Of a DNA stretch of 12,993 bases, positions 1 through 6,965 are shown in pieces (the stretch's first letter is position 1; each line of letters begins with the position of its first letter). The translations under genes and the position numbers were made by a program. The notes beneath the pieces are model-generated. The model saw nothing but the letters and a program-made list of their open reading frames with translations. It searched no databases and was not told where the DNA came from. This DNA comes from Candidatus Nitrosopumilus sp. (lineage in GTDB: Archaea; Thermoproteota; Nitrososphaeria; Nitrososphaerales; Nitrosopumilaceae): assembly GCA_029863665.1 (NCBI GenBank), contig JAOTUX010000011.1:1-12993 (forward strand), given 5' to 3'.

Positions 1-5
1 TTTTA

Positions 6-209
6 TTAAATACGCTCAGCGATAAACCACGAAATAATACCTGCGGTAATTATGGCATACCATTTGAAATTTTTTCTATTACCAAAAATATTTGCTGAGC
101 CTAATTCTTCATCAAGGTAAGAGAGTCTAATTTTTCGCATCTCAAAGGCCTGACCAATCAGGCCGATGATAAGTAATGCAATTCCTAAAAAACCAAATAT
201 CCAATTCAT
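6..209 (-). CDS. Small two-helix membrane protein, unknown function
   Basis: This 67-residue protein has an N-terminal hydrophobic helix (about residues 3-20), a charged central loop containing EMRKIR and YLDEELGS, and a second hydrophobic helix (about 50-64). It is probably an integral membrane protein with both helices crossing the membrane. The start is an ATG at 209. It is divergent from the aminotransferase gene, with about 95 bp of shared upstream sequence. I do not recognise a family. It could instead be a spurious ORF, but its clear two-helix layout and clean ATG argue for a real gene. Confidence 0.6.
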   Translation of the reverse strand: MNWIFGFLGIALLIIGLIGQAFEMRKIRLSYLDEELGSANIFGNRKNFKWYAIITAGIISWFIAERI

Positions 210-273
210 ACAACAAAATTTTCTTTACTCAATATCTAGTTTCTACCTAGTAATTGCATGAAAAAAATAATTC

Positions 274-280
274 TTTAAAT
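274..280 (+). promoter_or_regulatory. TATA-like box for the aminotransferase gene
   Basis: TTTAAAT is centred 27 bp before the ATG at 304. That is the distance expected between an archaeal TATA box and the transcription start, so the mRNA is probably leaderless. No Shine-Dalgarno sequence is visible before the ATG. Confidence 0.6.
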
Positions 281-303
281 TAGCACATTATTTTCTCTCT
301 CCT

Positions 304-1218
304 ATGAAAGAAACGGGTAAAATCTGGATGAATGGGAAATTGGTACCCTTCAAAGATGCCAAGGTTCATGTTTTAACTCATGCATTACATTATTCAACCT
401 CAGTTTTTGAGGGTATTAGATGTTATAATACTCCAAAAGGATCTGCAGTATTTCGACTAGAAGAACATGTTGATAGATTTTTCAAATCCGCTAAACTATA
501 TTCAATGAAAATGCAATTTTCAAAAAAAGAAATTTCTGATGCTATTTTAAAAACAGTCAAAGTTAGTGGATTAAAAGAGTGTTACATCAGACCACTTGCA
601 TACTATGGATATGGCGCAATGGGTTTGACTCCTACTGAAAATAAAGTAGACGTGTCAATTGCTTGTTGGGAGTGGGCAATGGGAGAATCCAAAGCAGGAA
701 AGTTCTCAGGTTCCAAATGTAAAGTTTCAAGTTGGATCAAAATAGATTCGCGTTCTCAACCTATGCAGGCAAAAGCTGCATCAAATTATGCAAACGCAGC
801 ACTGGCAAGAGTGGAGGCACTTGATAATGGATATGATGAGGCAATAATGTTAAACATTCATGGAAAAGTTGCAGAAGGAAGTGCAGAAAATATTTTTATT
901 ATAAAAGATAATGTAATTCAAACTCCCCCATTATCTGCAGGTGGATTAGAAGGAATCACAAGAGATAGTGTAATCCAGATAATTGAACAAAATGGAGGAT
1001 TTGTAATTGAAAGGGATCTAGATAGAGATGATCTGTATAGTGCTGATGAGATCTTTATGACTGGAACTGCAGCTGAAGTAAAATCTGTAACTCAAATCGA
1101 TAAAGTAAAGATAGGCAAAGGCAGTATGGGTAAGATTACAAAAGCCTTACAAAAATCCTTTACCGAGGTAGTCATGGGCAAAGATGAACGATTTCTTCCT
1201 TGGTTGACTTTTATCTAA
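304..1218 (+). CDS. ilvE: Branched-chain amino acid aminotransferase (class IV, PLP-dependent)
   Basis: This cytosolic enzyme is expected to transfer an amino group between glutamate and branched-chain 2-oxo acids, the last step of Val, Leu and Ile synthesis. The 304-residue length is normal for the family. Fold-type IV signatures are in order: FEGIR at 35-39; the PLP-binding lysine K157 in QAKAASNY; EGSAENIF at 191-198; TPPL...GITRD at 208-221; and EIFMTGTAAEV at 249-259. The N-terminal GKIWMNGKLVPF matches the family's usual opening. The ATG start sits 27 bp after a TATA-like box. D-amino-acid aminotransferase and ADC lyase share the fold, but length and motifs favour IlvE. Confidence 0.93.
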   Translation: MKETGKIWMNGKLVPFKDAKVHVLTHALHYSTSVFEGIRCYNTPKGSAVFRLEEHVDRFFKSAKLYSMKMQFSKKEISDAILKTVKVSGLKECYIRPLAYYGYGAMGLTPTENKVDVSIACWEWAMGESKAGKFSGSKCKVSSWIKIDSRSQPMQAKAASNYANAALARVEALDNGYDEAIMLNIHGKVAEGSAENIFIIKDNVIQTPPLSAGGLEGITRDSVIQIIEQNGGFVIERDLDRDDLYSADEIFMTGTAAEVKSVTQIDKVKIGKGSMGKITKALQKSFTEVVMGKDERFLPWLTFI

Positions 1219-1256
1219 TCGTGAAGCTTTTTACAGAGAATTTTACTATAGTAACC

Positions 1257-1418
1257 ATGGAATCTTGTTCAACGGGGAATACTGAGGAGATTTGTTGGTT
1301 TTGTAGAAAAGGAAGACATGATGATTGTATGAAAAAGATTCCAGTGGATGGTAAATCAGATGGTCCTCATGATTGCACATTTGATACAGAAATGATTTCC
1401 TGCAAGTGTCAGCATTAG
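1257..1418 (+). CDS. Cys-rich mini-protein, likely metal-binding
   Basis: This 53-residue soluble protein has seven cysteines: C4, C13, C16, C24, C40, C49 and C51. C13-x2-C16 with C24 and the closing CKC resemble a small zinc-binding fold; His residues at 21, 38 and 53 could also contribute. I chose the ATG at 1257 because the open frame extends upstream only into the end of the aminotransferase gene. A TATA-like CTTTTTAC lies at 1227-1234, about 27 bp before this ATG. It sits between the aminotransferase and methyltransferase genes on the same strand. Family and function are not recognised. Confidence 0.7.
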   Translation: MESCSTGNTEEICWFCRKGRHDDCMKKIPVDGKSDGPHDCTFDTEMISCKCQH

Positions 1419-1454
1419 ACCAAATAACAAATACTAGAGTTTAGGAATTATTTC

Positions 1455-2018
1455 ATGAGTTATGACAGAGAATTTTGGGATAATTATGCCAGAGAAAACG
1501 AATCAAGGTATAACGAAGAGTTTGCAAAATTTATCCGAGATTTGGCAATATCCTTACGATGTCAAAGTGTATTGGAGATTGGATGTGGGACTGGTATAGA
1601 TTTGAAACTATTTCCAGAAACCTTTGATGTTCATGGAATCGATTTGAATGACTTGGCTTTGGATATGGCAAAAAAGAAAAATCCTAAATTTGATTTTAAA
1701 AAGGGTTCTATCACAAATTTGCCTTTTGGTGATTCTTCTATAGATTTTATTTTTACACATAAATTCTTGAATTGTCTTATTGATGAAGATTTGAAAAAAG
1801 GAATATCTGAGATGTATCGTGTGGCTGGAAAATACATTGTTAATTGTGAAACCTATGAAAAGTCTGAATCAAACTCTAAGAATGTTTTCAAAGGAAGAAA
1901 CATGCTCAAAAGATGGAGTGATTATAAGGTCAAAATTATCAGCGATGTAGATATGCATGAAGATATTGAACCTGAAAAGATTAGATTTACCTTAGTGAAA
2001 AAATTAGAAAACACCTAG
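1455..2018 (+). CDS. Class I SAM-dependent methyltransferase, PseA-like
   Basis: This 187-residue protein has the Rossmann-type methyltransferase motifs: motif I VLEIGCGTGIDL (39-50), the acidic end of strand 2 in GIDLNDLAL (61-69), the LPFGDSSIDFIF segment (89-100), and YRVAGKYIVN (121-130). The later pattern, a KYIVNCETYE-like strand followed by FKGRNMLKRW, resembles methyltransferases associated with pseudaminic-acid (nonulosonate) synthesis. I therefore name it PseA-like, but no sugar-synthesis neighbours are visible, so the substrate is unknown. The start is an ATG, with a possible TATA-like stretch about 27 bp upstream (1426-1433). Confidence 0.8.
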   Translation: MSYDREFWDNYARENESRYNEEFAKFIRDLAISLRCQSVLEIGCGTGIDLKLFPETFDVHGIDLNDLALDMAKKKNPKFDFKKGSITNLPFGDSSIDFIFTHKFLNCLIDEDLKKGISEMYRVAGKYIVNCETYEKSESNSKNVFKGRNMLKRWSDYKVKIISDVDMHEDIEPEKIRFTLVKKLENT

Positions 2019-2086
2019 ATTAGATCGTCCAGAATGAATAATGTGTAGAAAGATCTATAAGGTCAAAATAAAGTTCTGTTTTGAGA

Positions 2087-2173
2087 ATGACAAATAATTT
2101 ATGGTGGAAAGGGTTACCTAAAGAAATTGAATTGGATTTAGAAGTTTTATCAGATACAAAAGATATCAAATAA
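2087..2173 (+). CDS. Putative 28-residue small protein
   Basis: An ATG-started ORF encodes 28 residues beginning MTNNLWWKGLPKEIELD and ending in an acidic tail. The tryptophan-rich opening and acidic amphipathic remainder look non-random. TATAA-like sequence at 2056-2060 lies about 29 bp upstream, consistent with a leaderless mRNA. It lies just outside the left att repeat, in chromosomal sequence that would have flanked the uninterrupted tRNA-Lys gene. Its size makes the call uncertain. Confidence 0.35.
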   Translation: MTNNLWWKGLPKEIELDLEVLSDTKDIK

Positions 2174-2201
2174 ATTATTTCAGTTTAAAATTAATTTTTA
2201 A

Positions 2202-2219
2202 GGCGGGTCTAGAGGGATT
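2202..2219 (+). repeat. Left attachment site, 18-bp copy of tRNA-Lys 3' end
   Basis: The sequence GGCGGGTCTAGAGGGATT is identical to 11478-11495, which covers part of the T-loop, the T-stem 3' strand, the acceptor 3' strand, the discriminator base and CC of tRNA-Lys. Homology stops on both sides. No other tRNA parts are present here, so this is a tRNA remnant that serves as the distal attachment site. Sequence to its left is the original downstream flank of the tRNA gene. Confidence 0.85.
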
Positions 2220-2307
2220 ATTACAGTCTAATGCAGGAATCTCACAACTGTTCAAATTCAATAATAGTATAAAGTTCTGAGCTTTAAATCTTTCTAACCT
2301 TTGTATT

Positions 2308-2415
2308 TTAGAACATAATCCTGTAAATATTTCCCCAATTTTGTTCGATATTTTCAGCCGTGAAATGCTCAGTTAGGATATGTTTTCTTATGAGGCATAA
2401 TTTTGCAAAAACCAT
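2308..2415 (-). CDS. Putative 35-residue small protein
   Basis: An ATG-started ORF of 35 residues (opening MVFAKLCLIRKHIL) lies just inside the left end of the element. A TATA-like TTAAAAAT on the minus strand (2435-2442) is centred about 24 bp before the ATG. This is the position expected for a leaderless archaeal gene. The product is basic at the N-terminal end and has a central acidic and aromatic stretch. I recognise no family. It could also be the tail of an eroded gene. Confidence 0.3.
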   Translation of the reverse strand: MVFAKLCLIRKHILTEHFTAENIEQNWGNIYRIMF

Positions 2416-2434
2416 CTAATAAAATTACCAAAGT

Positions 2435-2442
2435 ATTTTTAA
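2435..2442 (-). promoter_or_regulatory. TATA-like box for the 2308-2415 ORF
   Basis: TTAAAAAT on the minus strand lies about 24 bp before the ATG at 2415. The spacing suits an archaeal promoter, but the local AT content makes chance matches likely. Confidence 0.3.
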
Positions 2443-2461
2443 GGAGATCTGGTATTATAGA

Positions 2462-2529
2462 ATAAGCGTGTGACCTATGGTCACAATGAAGAGGTGATGC
2501 GGAGTTTCTCCCCTAACCTTTTCGCTTAT
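2462..2529. other. Three-way-junction inverted-repeat structure
   Basis: A perfect 7-bp outer repeat, ATAAGCG (2462-2468) and CGCTTAT (2523-2529), encloses two hairpins. The first is TGTGACC-TAT-GGTCACA (2469-2485), stacked directly on the outer arm. The second is AGGT (2492-2495) with ACCT (2516-2519), enclosing GGAG-TTT-CTCC (2501-2511). On the minus strand it has tRNA-like geometry: a 7-bp end stem and an adjacent 5-bp stem with a 7-base loop. However, it lacks the conserved T-loop and D-loop bases. The right arm overlaps the stop codon of the DUF3800-like gene, so it would form the 3' end of that mRNA. It could be an RNA structure, processing or termination signal, or DNA site. Confidence 0.55.
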
Positions 2530-3275
2530 GGAAAAATTTTGAGACCATAACCATGATAATTTCCATCTTTGTTATGAAATTTAGGTTCAATTAACTGGAA
2601 ATATCTATCCCAATTTTGTTTATGGACGTTTTCGGAATTATTTCGAAAATGCTTTCTAATACAATAACAAACACAATCAGTAATTTGAGAGAGATTTCTC
2701 CATTTTGAATCAGTAAAAAGTGGATCTTCAATCAGATAGTCTAGTTTGGAGTAAAATGTTCCGTTGTTTAACATATCTGCTAATTTGTCTCTCAGTTTTT
2801 GATCTTTTTTATGTCCCTCAGTATCCATAATCATAATACCATACTCGTGGGGTAGTCCGGTTTGTAAGAGAAATTCATTTTGCTCATCAAGATAAGAATT
2901 AAGTCGCTCAAAAACAAACCTGTGTCCCCATTTTTCCAAATCAATTTGTTTTCTAAGTTTAGATTTAATTATCAAAGATGCAATAATAGTTAATTTGGTT
3001 TCAGGGTCAGCAATAATTTGAAAAACATCATCTAAAATTTCATAAATTTGTACCCATTCAAGTTTACGGTATATTCCTGATCGGTTAATCATATCTTTAG
3101 CATGAAATTCCACATGTTCAGGTGGAATATGTGGGAAATGTTTTTTCTTTATAGATTCAATTTTCCCTCTAACAGAATACCACTGATGTTCATTTACTGT
3201 AATTGAAGCCCCAGTAAAATTTTCTGCATCACGAAAATCAGGTCTTGCAGATGAATCAAGATATGATAAATACAT
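2526..3275 (-). CDS. DUF3800-like protein (predicted RNase H-like fold)
   Basis: The 249-residue soluble protein has the layout of the DUF3800 family. It opens with MYLSYLDSSA, where the family usually has a Tyr-hydrophobic-Asp-x-Ser-Gly motif. It continues with HVEFHAKDM (54-62), an IMDTEG strand with D151 (148-153), and the late DPLFTDSKWRNLSQITDCV block (184-202) matching the family's Phe-x-Asp-Ser...Leu-Gln-x-Ala-Asp motif. Acidic residues D7, D151, D189 and D200 are candidate active-site residues. DUF3800 genes are often found on mobile elements; their activity is predicted, not established. The ATG start at 3275 is clear. The gene is alone on its transcript or first before the structure at 2462-2529. 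Confidence 0.78.
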   Translation of the reverse strand: MYLSYLDSSARPDFRDAENFTGASITVNEHQWYSVRGKIESIKKKHFPHIPPEHVEFHAKDMINRSGIYRKLEWVQIYEILDDVFQIIADPETKLTIIASLIIKSKLRKQIDLEKWGHRFVFERLNSYLDEQNEFLLQTGLPHEYGIMIMDTEGHKKDQKLRDKLADMLNNGTFYSKLDYLIEDPLFTDSKWRNLSQITDCVCYCIRKHFRNNSENVHKQNWDRYFQLIEPKFHNKDGNYHGYGLKIFP

Positions 3276-3381
3276 AATGTTATAATTTATTCATCCAGAG
3301 TATTTTTACGTTATCTTGCATTTTTTGAAAATTAAATTTAACATTGTAATCATTGGAACATTACGTGACTAAAAAATAGAG

Positions 3382-3657
3382 TTAGAGATCCATATTACAA
3401 TCCATACAATATGAATTGCCATCAGGATCAATGTCTTGGAATTTCTTTGGATGTTTACAGTTTGGTTCGATTTGACTCTTTATTGCCTTGATGAATTCAA
3501 GATCGGTCTCCATTACCTGCGCCATACCCTCTGACACTGGATAAAGGGACACATCTCCATGATTCCAAGGCATGTTTCTATTGAGAAAATCTTTTTTCAT
3601 TATAGATTTTTTCTCTGAATAATAATTCAGAAGTTCTAGTGCTTTTTTAACAGTCAT
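3382..3657 (-). CDS. Small protein with C-terminal Cys/His zinc-binding motif
   Basis: The product (91 residues from the ATG at 3657) has an N-terminal helix (MTVKKALELLNYYSEKK), a middle with PWNHGDVSLYP, and a compact C-terminal motif, C-x-H-(12 residues)-Y-C-x2-C, ending MDL. The last part (CKHPKKFQDIDPDG then YCMDCNMDL) looks like a treble-clef or zinc-ribbon knuckle. The frame extends nine codons further up to a TTG at 3684, but I prefer the first ATG because TATTTTTG lies about 30 bp before it. It lies between the HD and DUF3800-like genes on the same strand. Function unknown. Confidence 0.65.
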   Translation of the reverse strand: MTVKKALELLNYYSEKKSIMKKDFLNRNMPWNHGDVSLYPVSEGMAQVMETDLEFIKAIKSQIEPNCKHPKKFQDIDPDGNSYCMDCNMDL

Positions 3658-3703
3658 TAAACGAGATTCCTCATAATAGTTCAAAAATATTACGAGAAAC
3701 TAT

Positions 3704-4252
3704 CTAAAACGATACAAGTTTTTGATTATAGTTCTCCAACAAAGAATTTAGTTTCTCTTCTGCTTTATCCAAGTTTGGGATCTTGTTCTTGTTTAATTTT
3801 ATTCCATTTTTTATTGCTAAAATGTATGGCGTCTTATTTCGCACTTTGCTTTGTTGTTTTTTAAAATCATATCCAGAGTATTCCAAATCCTCAAAGTTGG
3901 CTAAAATATCTCCTAATTTTACAACTTTGGCTTGCCATGGGGAATTTTTTAGTTGAGTAATGTATTGTTTTTCTTGTTTTGATTTGACTAGTCTTGTATC
4001 TTTGGTAACTGATGCCACATAATCAGCAGTCTTTTTGCCAAATTTCTCATAAATCTCATCATAATCAACATCAGTGTCCTCTATTGTATCATGTAGCCAT
4101 CCCGCGCACAGAATTTCTTTATCAGTAATTCCCAAACTTTCAAGGTTTTTTACAACTTTTGCTAGATGATTAAAGTAAGGGGTTTTGCCATCTTTTCGGG
4201 TTTGACGAGCATGTTTTTTCTTTGCTAGTATTTTTGCTTCCTCAACTGACAC
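3704..4252 (-). CDS. HD-domain hydrolase, RelA/SpoT-Mesh1-like
   Basis: This 182-residue protein matches the stand-alone HD domain of (p)ppGpp hydrolases. HARQTRKDGKTPYFNH (14-29) gives the usual His...Gln-x-Arg-Lys-Asp...Pro-Tyr...His pattern. GWLHDTIEDT (51-60) is the HDxxED motif with H54, D55, E58 and D59. VKLGDILANFEDL (111-123) supplies the last metal ligand, D115. H29, H54, D55 and D115 are the likely Mn-binding residues. No synthetase or regulatory domain follows, so it is a small alarmone-hydrolase type, or an HD enzyme acting on another nucleotide. The start is a GTG at 4252; the nearby ATG at 4262 is out of frame. Substrate in this archaeon is uncertain. Confidence 0.85.
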   Translation of the reverse strand: MSVEEAKILAKKKHARQTRKDGKTPYFNHLAKVVKNLESLGITDKEILCAGWLHDTIEDTDVDYDEIYEKFGKKTADYVASVTKDTRLVKSKQEKQYITQLKNSPWQAKVVKLGDILANFEDLEYSGYDFKKQQSKVRNKTPYILAIKNGIKLNKNKIPNLDKAEEKLNSLLENYNQKLVSF

Positions 4253-4355
4253 TATTATTCATTGTTTGATTTAATCTCCTATCTATTGAATTTTATTTTA
4301 AATCCCTTAATTTGGAAGAGATGTCAACCTAGACTTTGTATCTATTTTTCATTTT

Positions 4356-5603
4356 CTAATCCTCAACACATTCCAATTTCTCACGAACCCAAGTGTTACC
4401 GTTTTCCTCACATTCCAAAATTTGTTGGTATAATTGCATCTCATAATTAAATTGCATTTCAGGATAATTGAGGGCATCACAATCTTTAATGTTCCAACCG
4501 TACTGATCATCAGTCAAAGTTTCACATGTAGTCCTTATGATTCCACGATCACCATGTACATCAGTGGTAGTATCAATTATTCCATAGATTTTGCAATCAT
4601 TAGTTGTCGTGACATTGGTGTAAATGGGTGAACCTTCTATCGTGTAAATATCTGGATCGACTTTAGATAGTTGGCAATTAGAAAAAGATTCTCTAAAGCA
4701 TTGATATTCTTTATGCGGATTATCTGGAATATTACAATCAAGTACAGTTACATTAAAAAGTCGTTTTTCATAAATAAAATCCACACACCATTCAAATTTC
4801 TCTTGAGATACACCATCAGGTAATCCTATAAGATCAATAAAGAATTCACCATTAAAATCATCATCAAATAAATTTGAATATTTAGCAAGATGTGCAAGTA
4901 TTGGTTGATCACATCCCATTTGGTATAATTCATCATTGTCGCACCACTCCTGACAATAATCCTCCCCTGTAATCCATCCAGAATCATCAGCGATTTTTTC
5001 ATCGTTTTGTGTTATCTTGCGTTCTTGCCATTCACATTTTGTTGGATCAAAACTAGTAGCTTCATCAGGCATGGGAATTATTGGGCAAGTTTGAGATACA
5101 TGCTCTCTGAAAAATTCTTCATAACTTACTCTTTCACCTGTCAATTCTTCTTGCAAGTCACAAAAACAGCTATGATCATCATCTTCACAGTACGGAGAAG
5201 GAGGATCAACGAAATGTGCTTTAACTATACGATTTTCTGCAAAATCTGCATCAAACCAAACTTCCTCACGTTCCAAATGTGCAAAACCACAATGATTATC
5301 ATATTGAGATGTATTATTTTGAGATTTAATTACAACGAATATGTTTACTTGTAAATTATCATCATGAGTTTCATTTAGCGCATCCATAAAGTATTGTTCT
5401 ACCATATATTGAGCATGTTCATAATATGATGATGAATAATCCTCATTAATGTAGGTGCACTTTAGAAATCCCACAACATATCCTCCATCTGAATTACAGT
5501 TTTGATTGTACACAGACTGGTATTCCATAGCGCCAATGGTAAATGCAATCATTGTACCAACAGTCACCAGTCCAATAATTATCAAAAATCTCGTTTTCAT
5601 CAT
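4356..5603 (-). CDS. Large Cys-rich secreted or membrane-anchored protein
   Basis: This 415-residue protein opens with MMKTRFLIIIGLVTVG and one hydrophobic segment (about 5-25), a signal peptide or membrane anchor. The rest is acidic and hydrophilic, with 20 cysteines and several Asn-x-Thr/Ser sequons, suggesting a disulphide-bonded, glycosylated extracellular protein. I recognise no domain. It is last in an operon: its ATG overlaps the TGA of the preceding gene (ATGATGA), which implies translational coupling. The opening MKTRxLI is shared with the protein at 5863-6141 and with the remnant at 7053-7112. Starting at the second ATG (5600) would remove one residue only. Confidence 0.72.
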   Translation of the reverse strand: MMKTRFLIIIGLVTVGTMIAFTIGAMEYQSVYNQNCNSDGGYVVGFLKCTYINEDYSSSYYEHAQYMVEQYFMDALNETHDDNLQVNIFVVIKSQNNTSQYDNHCGFAHLEREEVWFDADFAENRIVKAHFVDPPSPYCEDDDHSCFCDLQEELTGERVSYEEFFREHVSQTCPIIPMPDEATSFDPTKCEWQERKITQNDEKIADDSGWITGEDYCQEWCDNDELYQMGCDQPILAHLAKYSNLFDDDFNGEFFIDLIGLPDGVSQEKFEWCVDFIYEKRLFNVTVLDCNIPDNPHKEYQCFRESFSNCQLSKVDPDIYTIEGSPIYTNVTTTNDCKIYGIIDTTTDVHGDRGIIRTTCETLTDDQYGWNIKDCDALNYPEMQFNYEMQLYQQILECEENGNTWVREKLECVED

Positions 5604-5866
5604 TGTAATCTAAAAGAAATTGTCATAAATGCAAATAAGATAATTGCTAAAACATATGCAATTCTCTTTTGTCGATATATTAGATAGCCAACAATTAATC
5701 CACTAATACCGTAGCTAAAATGAAGCATTAGTGCAGGATCTCCATTAATTTTTGTACCAAAAAACCATGTTTCGGCATTTATTATTACTATTAACATTGT
5801 CAGACCATAGTAAATCCAATGCAAAATTGCAATGACAGTTGTTATTATTTGGTATCTAGTGTTCAT
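5600..5866 (-). CDS. Small three-helix membrane protein
   Basis: The protein of 88 residues has hydrophobic helices at about 8-28, 46-63 and 68-86, joined by short loops, and little outside the membrane. The frame is open further upstream, but I take the ATG at 5866. It overlaps the preceding gene's TGA as ATGA, the same coupling seen at the next junction. The upstream extension only re-reads the preceding gene. It is third in the four-gene operon 6816-4356. Family not recognised. Confidence 0.7.
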   Translation of the reverse strand: MNTRYQIITTVIAILHWIYYGLTMLIVIINAETWFFGTKINGDPALMLHFSYGISGLIVGYLIYRQKRIAYVLAIILFAFMTISFRLQ

Positions 5867-6141
5867 TTTCTTTTTCTCCAAACTGCAAAACCAATAAAAA
5901 CAATTCCCAAATAAAATACCAGTGACCAAAATAGCCAATAAGGATCATTCACTGCCTCATCTATTGACAAATATCCAATCTGAATACTCGTTCCTTTTCC
6001 ATCGGTTGGCACAACATTGTAAAGGTGGTCAAAGGGAAATGGTTTGTTTATCAAGGTAAGTGATATTGGCATGTATCGAAACAAGTTTACAAGTCCAAAC
6101 AAAACCAATCCAATCCCAGTAATCAAAAGTCTAGTTTTCAT
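5863..6141 (-). CDS. Small two-helix membrane protein with extracellular loop
   Basis: The 92-residue protein starts with a hydrophobic helix (about 5-25; MKTRLLITGIGLVLFG), has a polar loop of roughly 40 residues, and ends with a second helix (about 68-86) and a basic WRKRK tail. The segment around LSIDEAVNDPYWLFWSLV (about 58-75) is duplicated in a shorter ORF at 8855-8965. Its ATG comes 3 bp after the stop of the preceding gene. It belongs to the operon 6816-4356 and is likely co-expressed with the secreted proteins beside it. Function unknown. Confidence 0.7.
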   Translation of the reverse strand: MKTRLLITGIGLVLFGLVNLFRYMPISLTLINKPFPFDHLYNVVPTDGKGTSIQIGYLSIDEAVNDPYWLFWSLVFYLGIVFIGFAVWRKRK

Positions 6142-6144
6142 TTT

Positions 6145-6816
6145 CTATAGTTCCTTAAAGTTATGATTCAAACTATGCTGGATGATTTGTGGATAATCAC
6201 ATGCGATTCCTTTCTCTGAATGCGCAAGCATGTGCCAAGTCAGAAAATAATCAACGCCATCAATTGTCTCAACTCCTAGATATTGAACAATAGTTACAGA
6301 GTCTCCTTCATAATTATTGCATTTTGCAATAAAGGTATCAAATTTTTCAATAATTGTATCAAATTCAAACTTGTCAGTTATTTCATAAATGGTTCTGTCC
6401 TCATTTCCTACCCTGTAATTATTGTCTGCAAATGTGATCTTTGCCAAATCTCCAGAAACCCTAGTCATATTCTTCATTGTAAAATAATTTTCATTCATAC
6501 CAATGGGAACAAGGTGCATCTCACCGTCTATTCCATTTGTCCCAATCATGAATGAAATCAGCGAAGTTTCTCCGTGAAGTTTTGGCGTTTCATAACAGAA
6601 TAGATTATTGTTAAGCGTGGTAAAGCATTTGGTGTCTTGGTCTTGATAGATTTTTTGGATTCTATCTTGTCCAAATGAGAAATTAGGCTCTACAGTAAAA
6701 CTATTCAACGGTACAGAATAGATGTAAAAATCATTAATTTGTGGATAAAATAACAAAATCATCATTATTGGTACATAGATAGTACAAATTACAAAGAGGT
6801 TGTTGGAATCATTCAC
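6145..6816 (-). CDS. Membrane-anchored extracellular protein, unknown
   Basis: This 223-residue protein has one hydrophobic segment (about 8-25) near the N-terminus followed by a soluble, beta-rich, probably extracellular domain with a few cysteines. The frame begins at a GTG (6816). ATGs in the neighbourhood are out of frame, and a GTG start keeps the whole anchor. It is the first gene of a four-gene operon (6816 to 4356) in which each downstream gene overlaps or nearly touches the one before. Upstream is a 21-bp promoter block (6839-6859) repeated before the 7087-8634 gene. Family not recognised. Confidence 0.65.
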   Translation of the reverse strand: MNDSNNLFVICTIYVPIMMILLFYPQINDFYIYSVPLNSFTVEPNFSFGQDRIQKIYQDQDTKCFTTLNNNLFCYETPKLHGETSLISFMIGTNGIDGEMHLVPIGMNENYFTMKNMTRVSGDLAKITFADNNYRVGNEDRTIYEITDKFEFDTIIEKFDTFIAKCNNYEGDSVTIVQYLGVETIDGVDYFLTWHMLAHSEKGIACDYPQIIQHSLNHNFKEL

Positions 6817-6838
6817 AATTCTTTAAATTGAAATTATT

Positions 6839-6859
6839 AAGCTCATAAAGACTTCTAAT
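6839..6859 (-). promoter_or_regulatory. Repeated promoter block A, for the 6816-4356 operon
   Basis: On the minus strand this reads ATTAGAAGTCTTTATGAGCTT. It matches block B (8655-8675) at 19 of 21 positions. The TTTATGAG part (6842-6849) lies about 33 bp before the GTG at 6816, so it is a plausible TATA box. An 11-bp palindrome, CTAAT-G-ATTAG (6855-6865), sits just upstream of it and could bind a regulator. Confidence 0.55.
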
Positions 6860-6867
6860 GATTAGAG

Positions 6868-6945
6868 TTATTCTTCATCAAGTATTGTCCAAGACAATCC
6901 CATTAGTTGTTCCCATGCAGGTGAAGGTTCAGTGTTATTTTCCAT
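6868..6945 (-). CDS. Putative 25-residue small protein
   Basis: The ORF encodes 25 residues from an ATG at 6945, including WEQLMGLSWTILDEE at its end. Support comes from what precedes it: a TATA-like TTAAAAGT (6966-6973) about 25 bp upstream, then a perfect odd palindrome (6981-6997). That gives a complete archaeal leaderless promoter with a possible operator. The two tryptophans and acidic C-terminus look non-random. Nothing is known of its function. It sits between the two surface-protein operons. Confidence 0.4.
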   Translation of the reverse strand: MENNTEPSPAWEQLMGLSWTILDEE

Positions 6946-6965
6946 GTTATACTATTGCAAAATTT

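Noticed and set aside
1200..1256. Earlier start for the Cys-rich mini-protein
   Set aside because: It would begin inside the end of the aminotransferase gene; the ATG at 1257 has a matching TATA-like box.
2462..2529. A second tRNA gene at the 2462-2529 structure
   Set aside because: It has the stem spacing but no conserved T-loop, D-loop or anticodon-loop bases, and the length (68 nt) is short.
4262..4355. ATG at 4262 as the start of the HD hydrolase
   Set aside because: The ATG is out of frame with the domain and reaches a stop within a few codons; GTG at 4252 is in frame.
5007..5354. A 115-codon plus-strand frame opposite the 4356-5603 gene
   Set aside because: It is antisense to a well-supported secreted-protein gene in a coupled operon, has no promoter, and its composition is a shadow of that gene.
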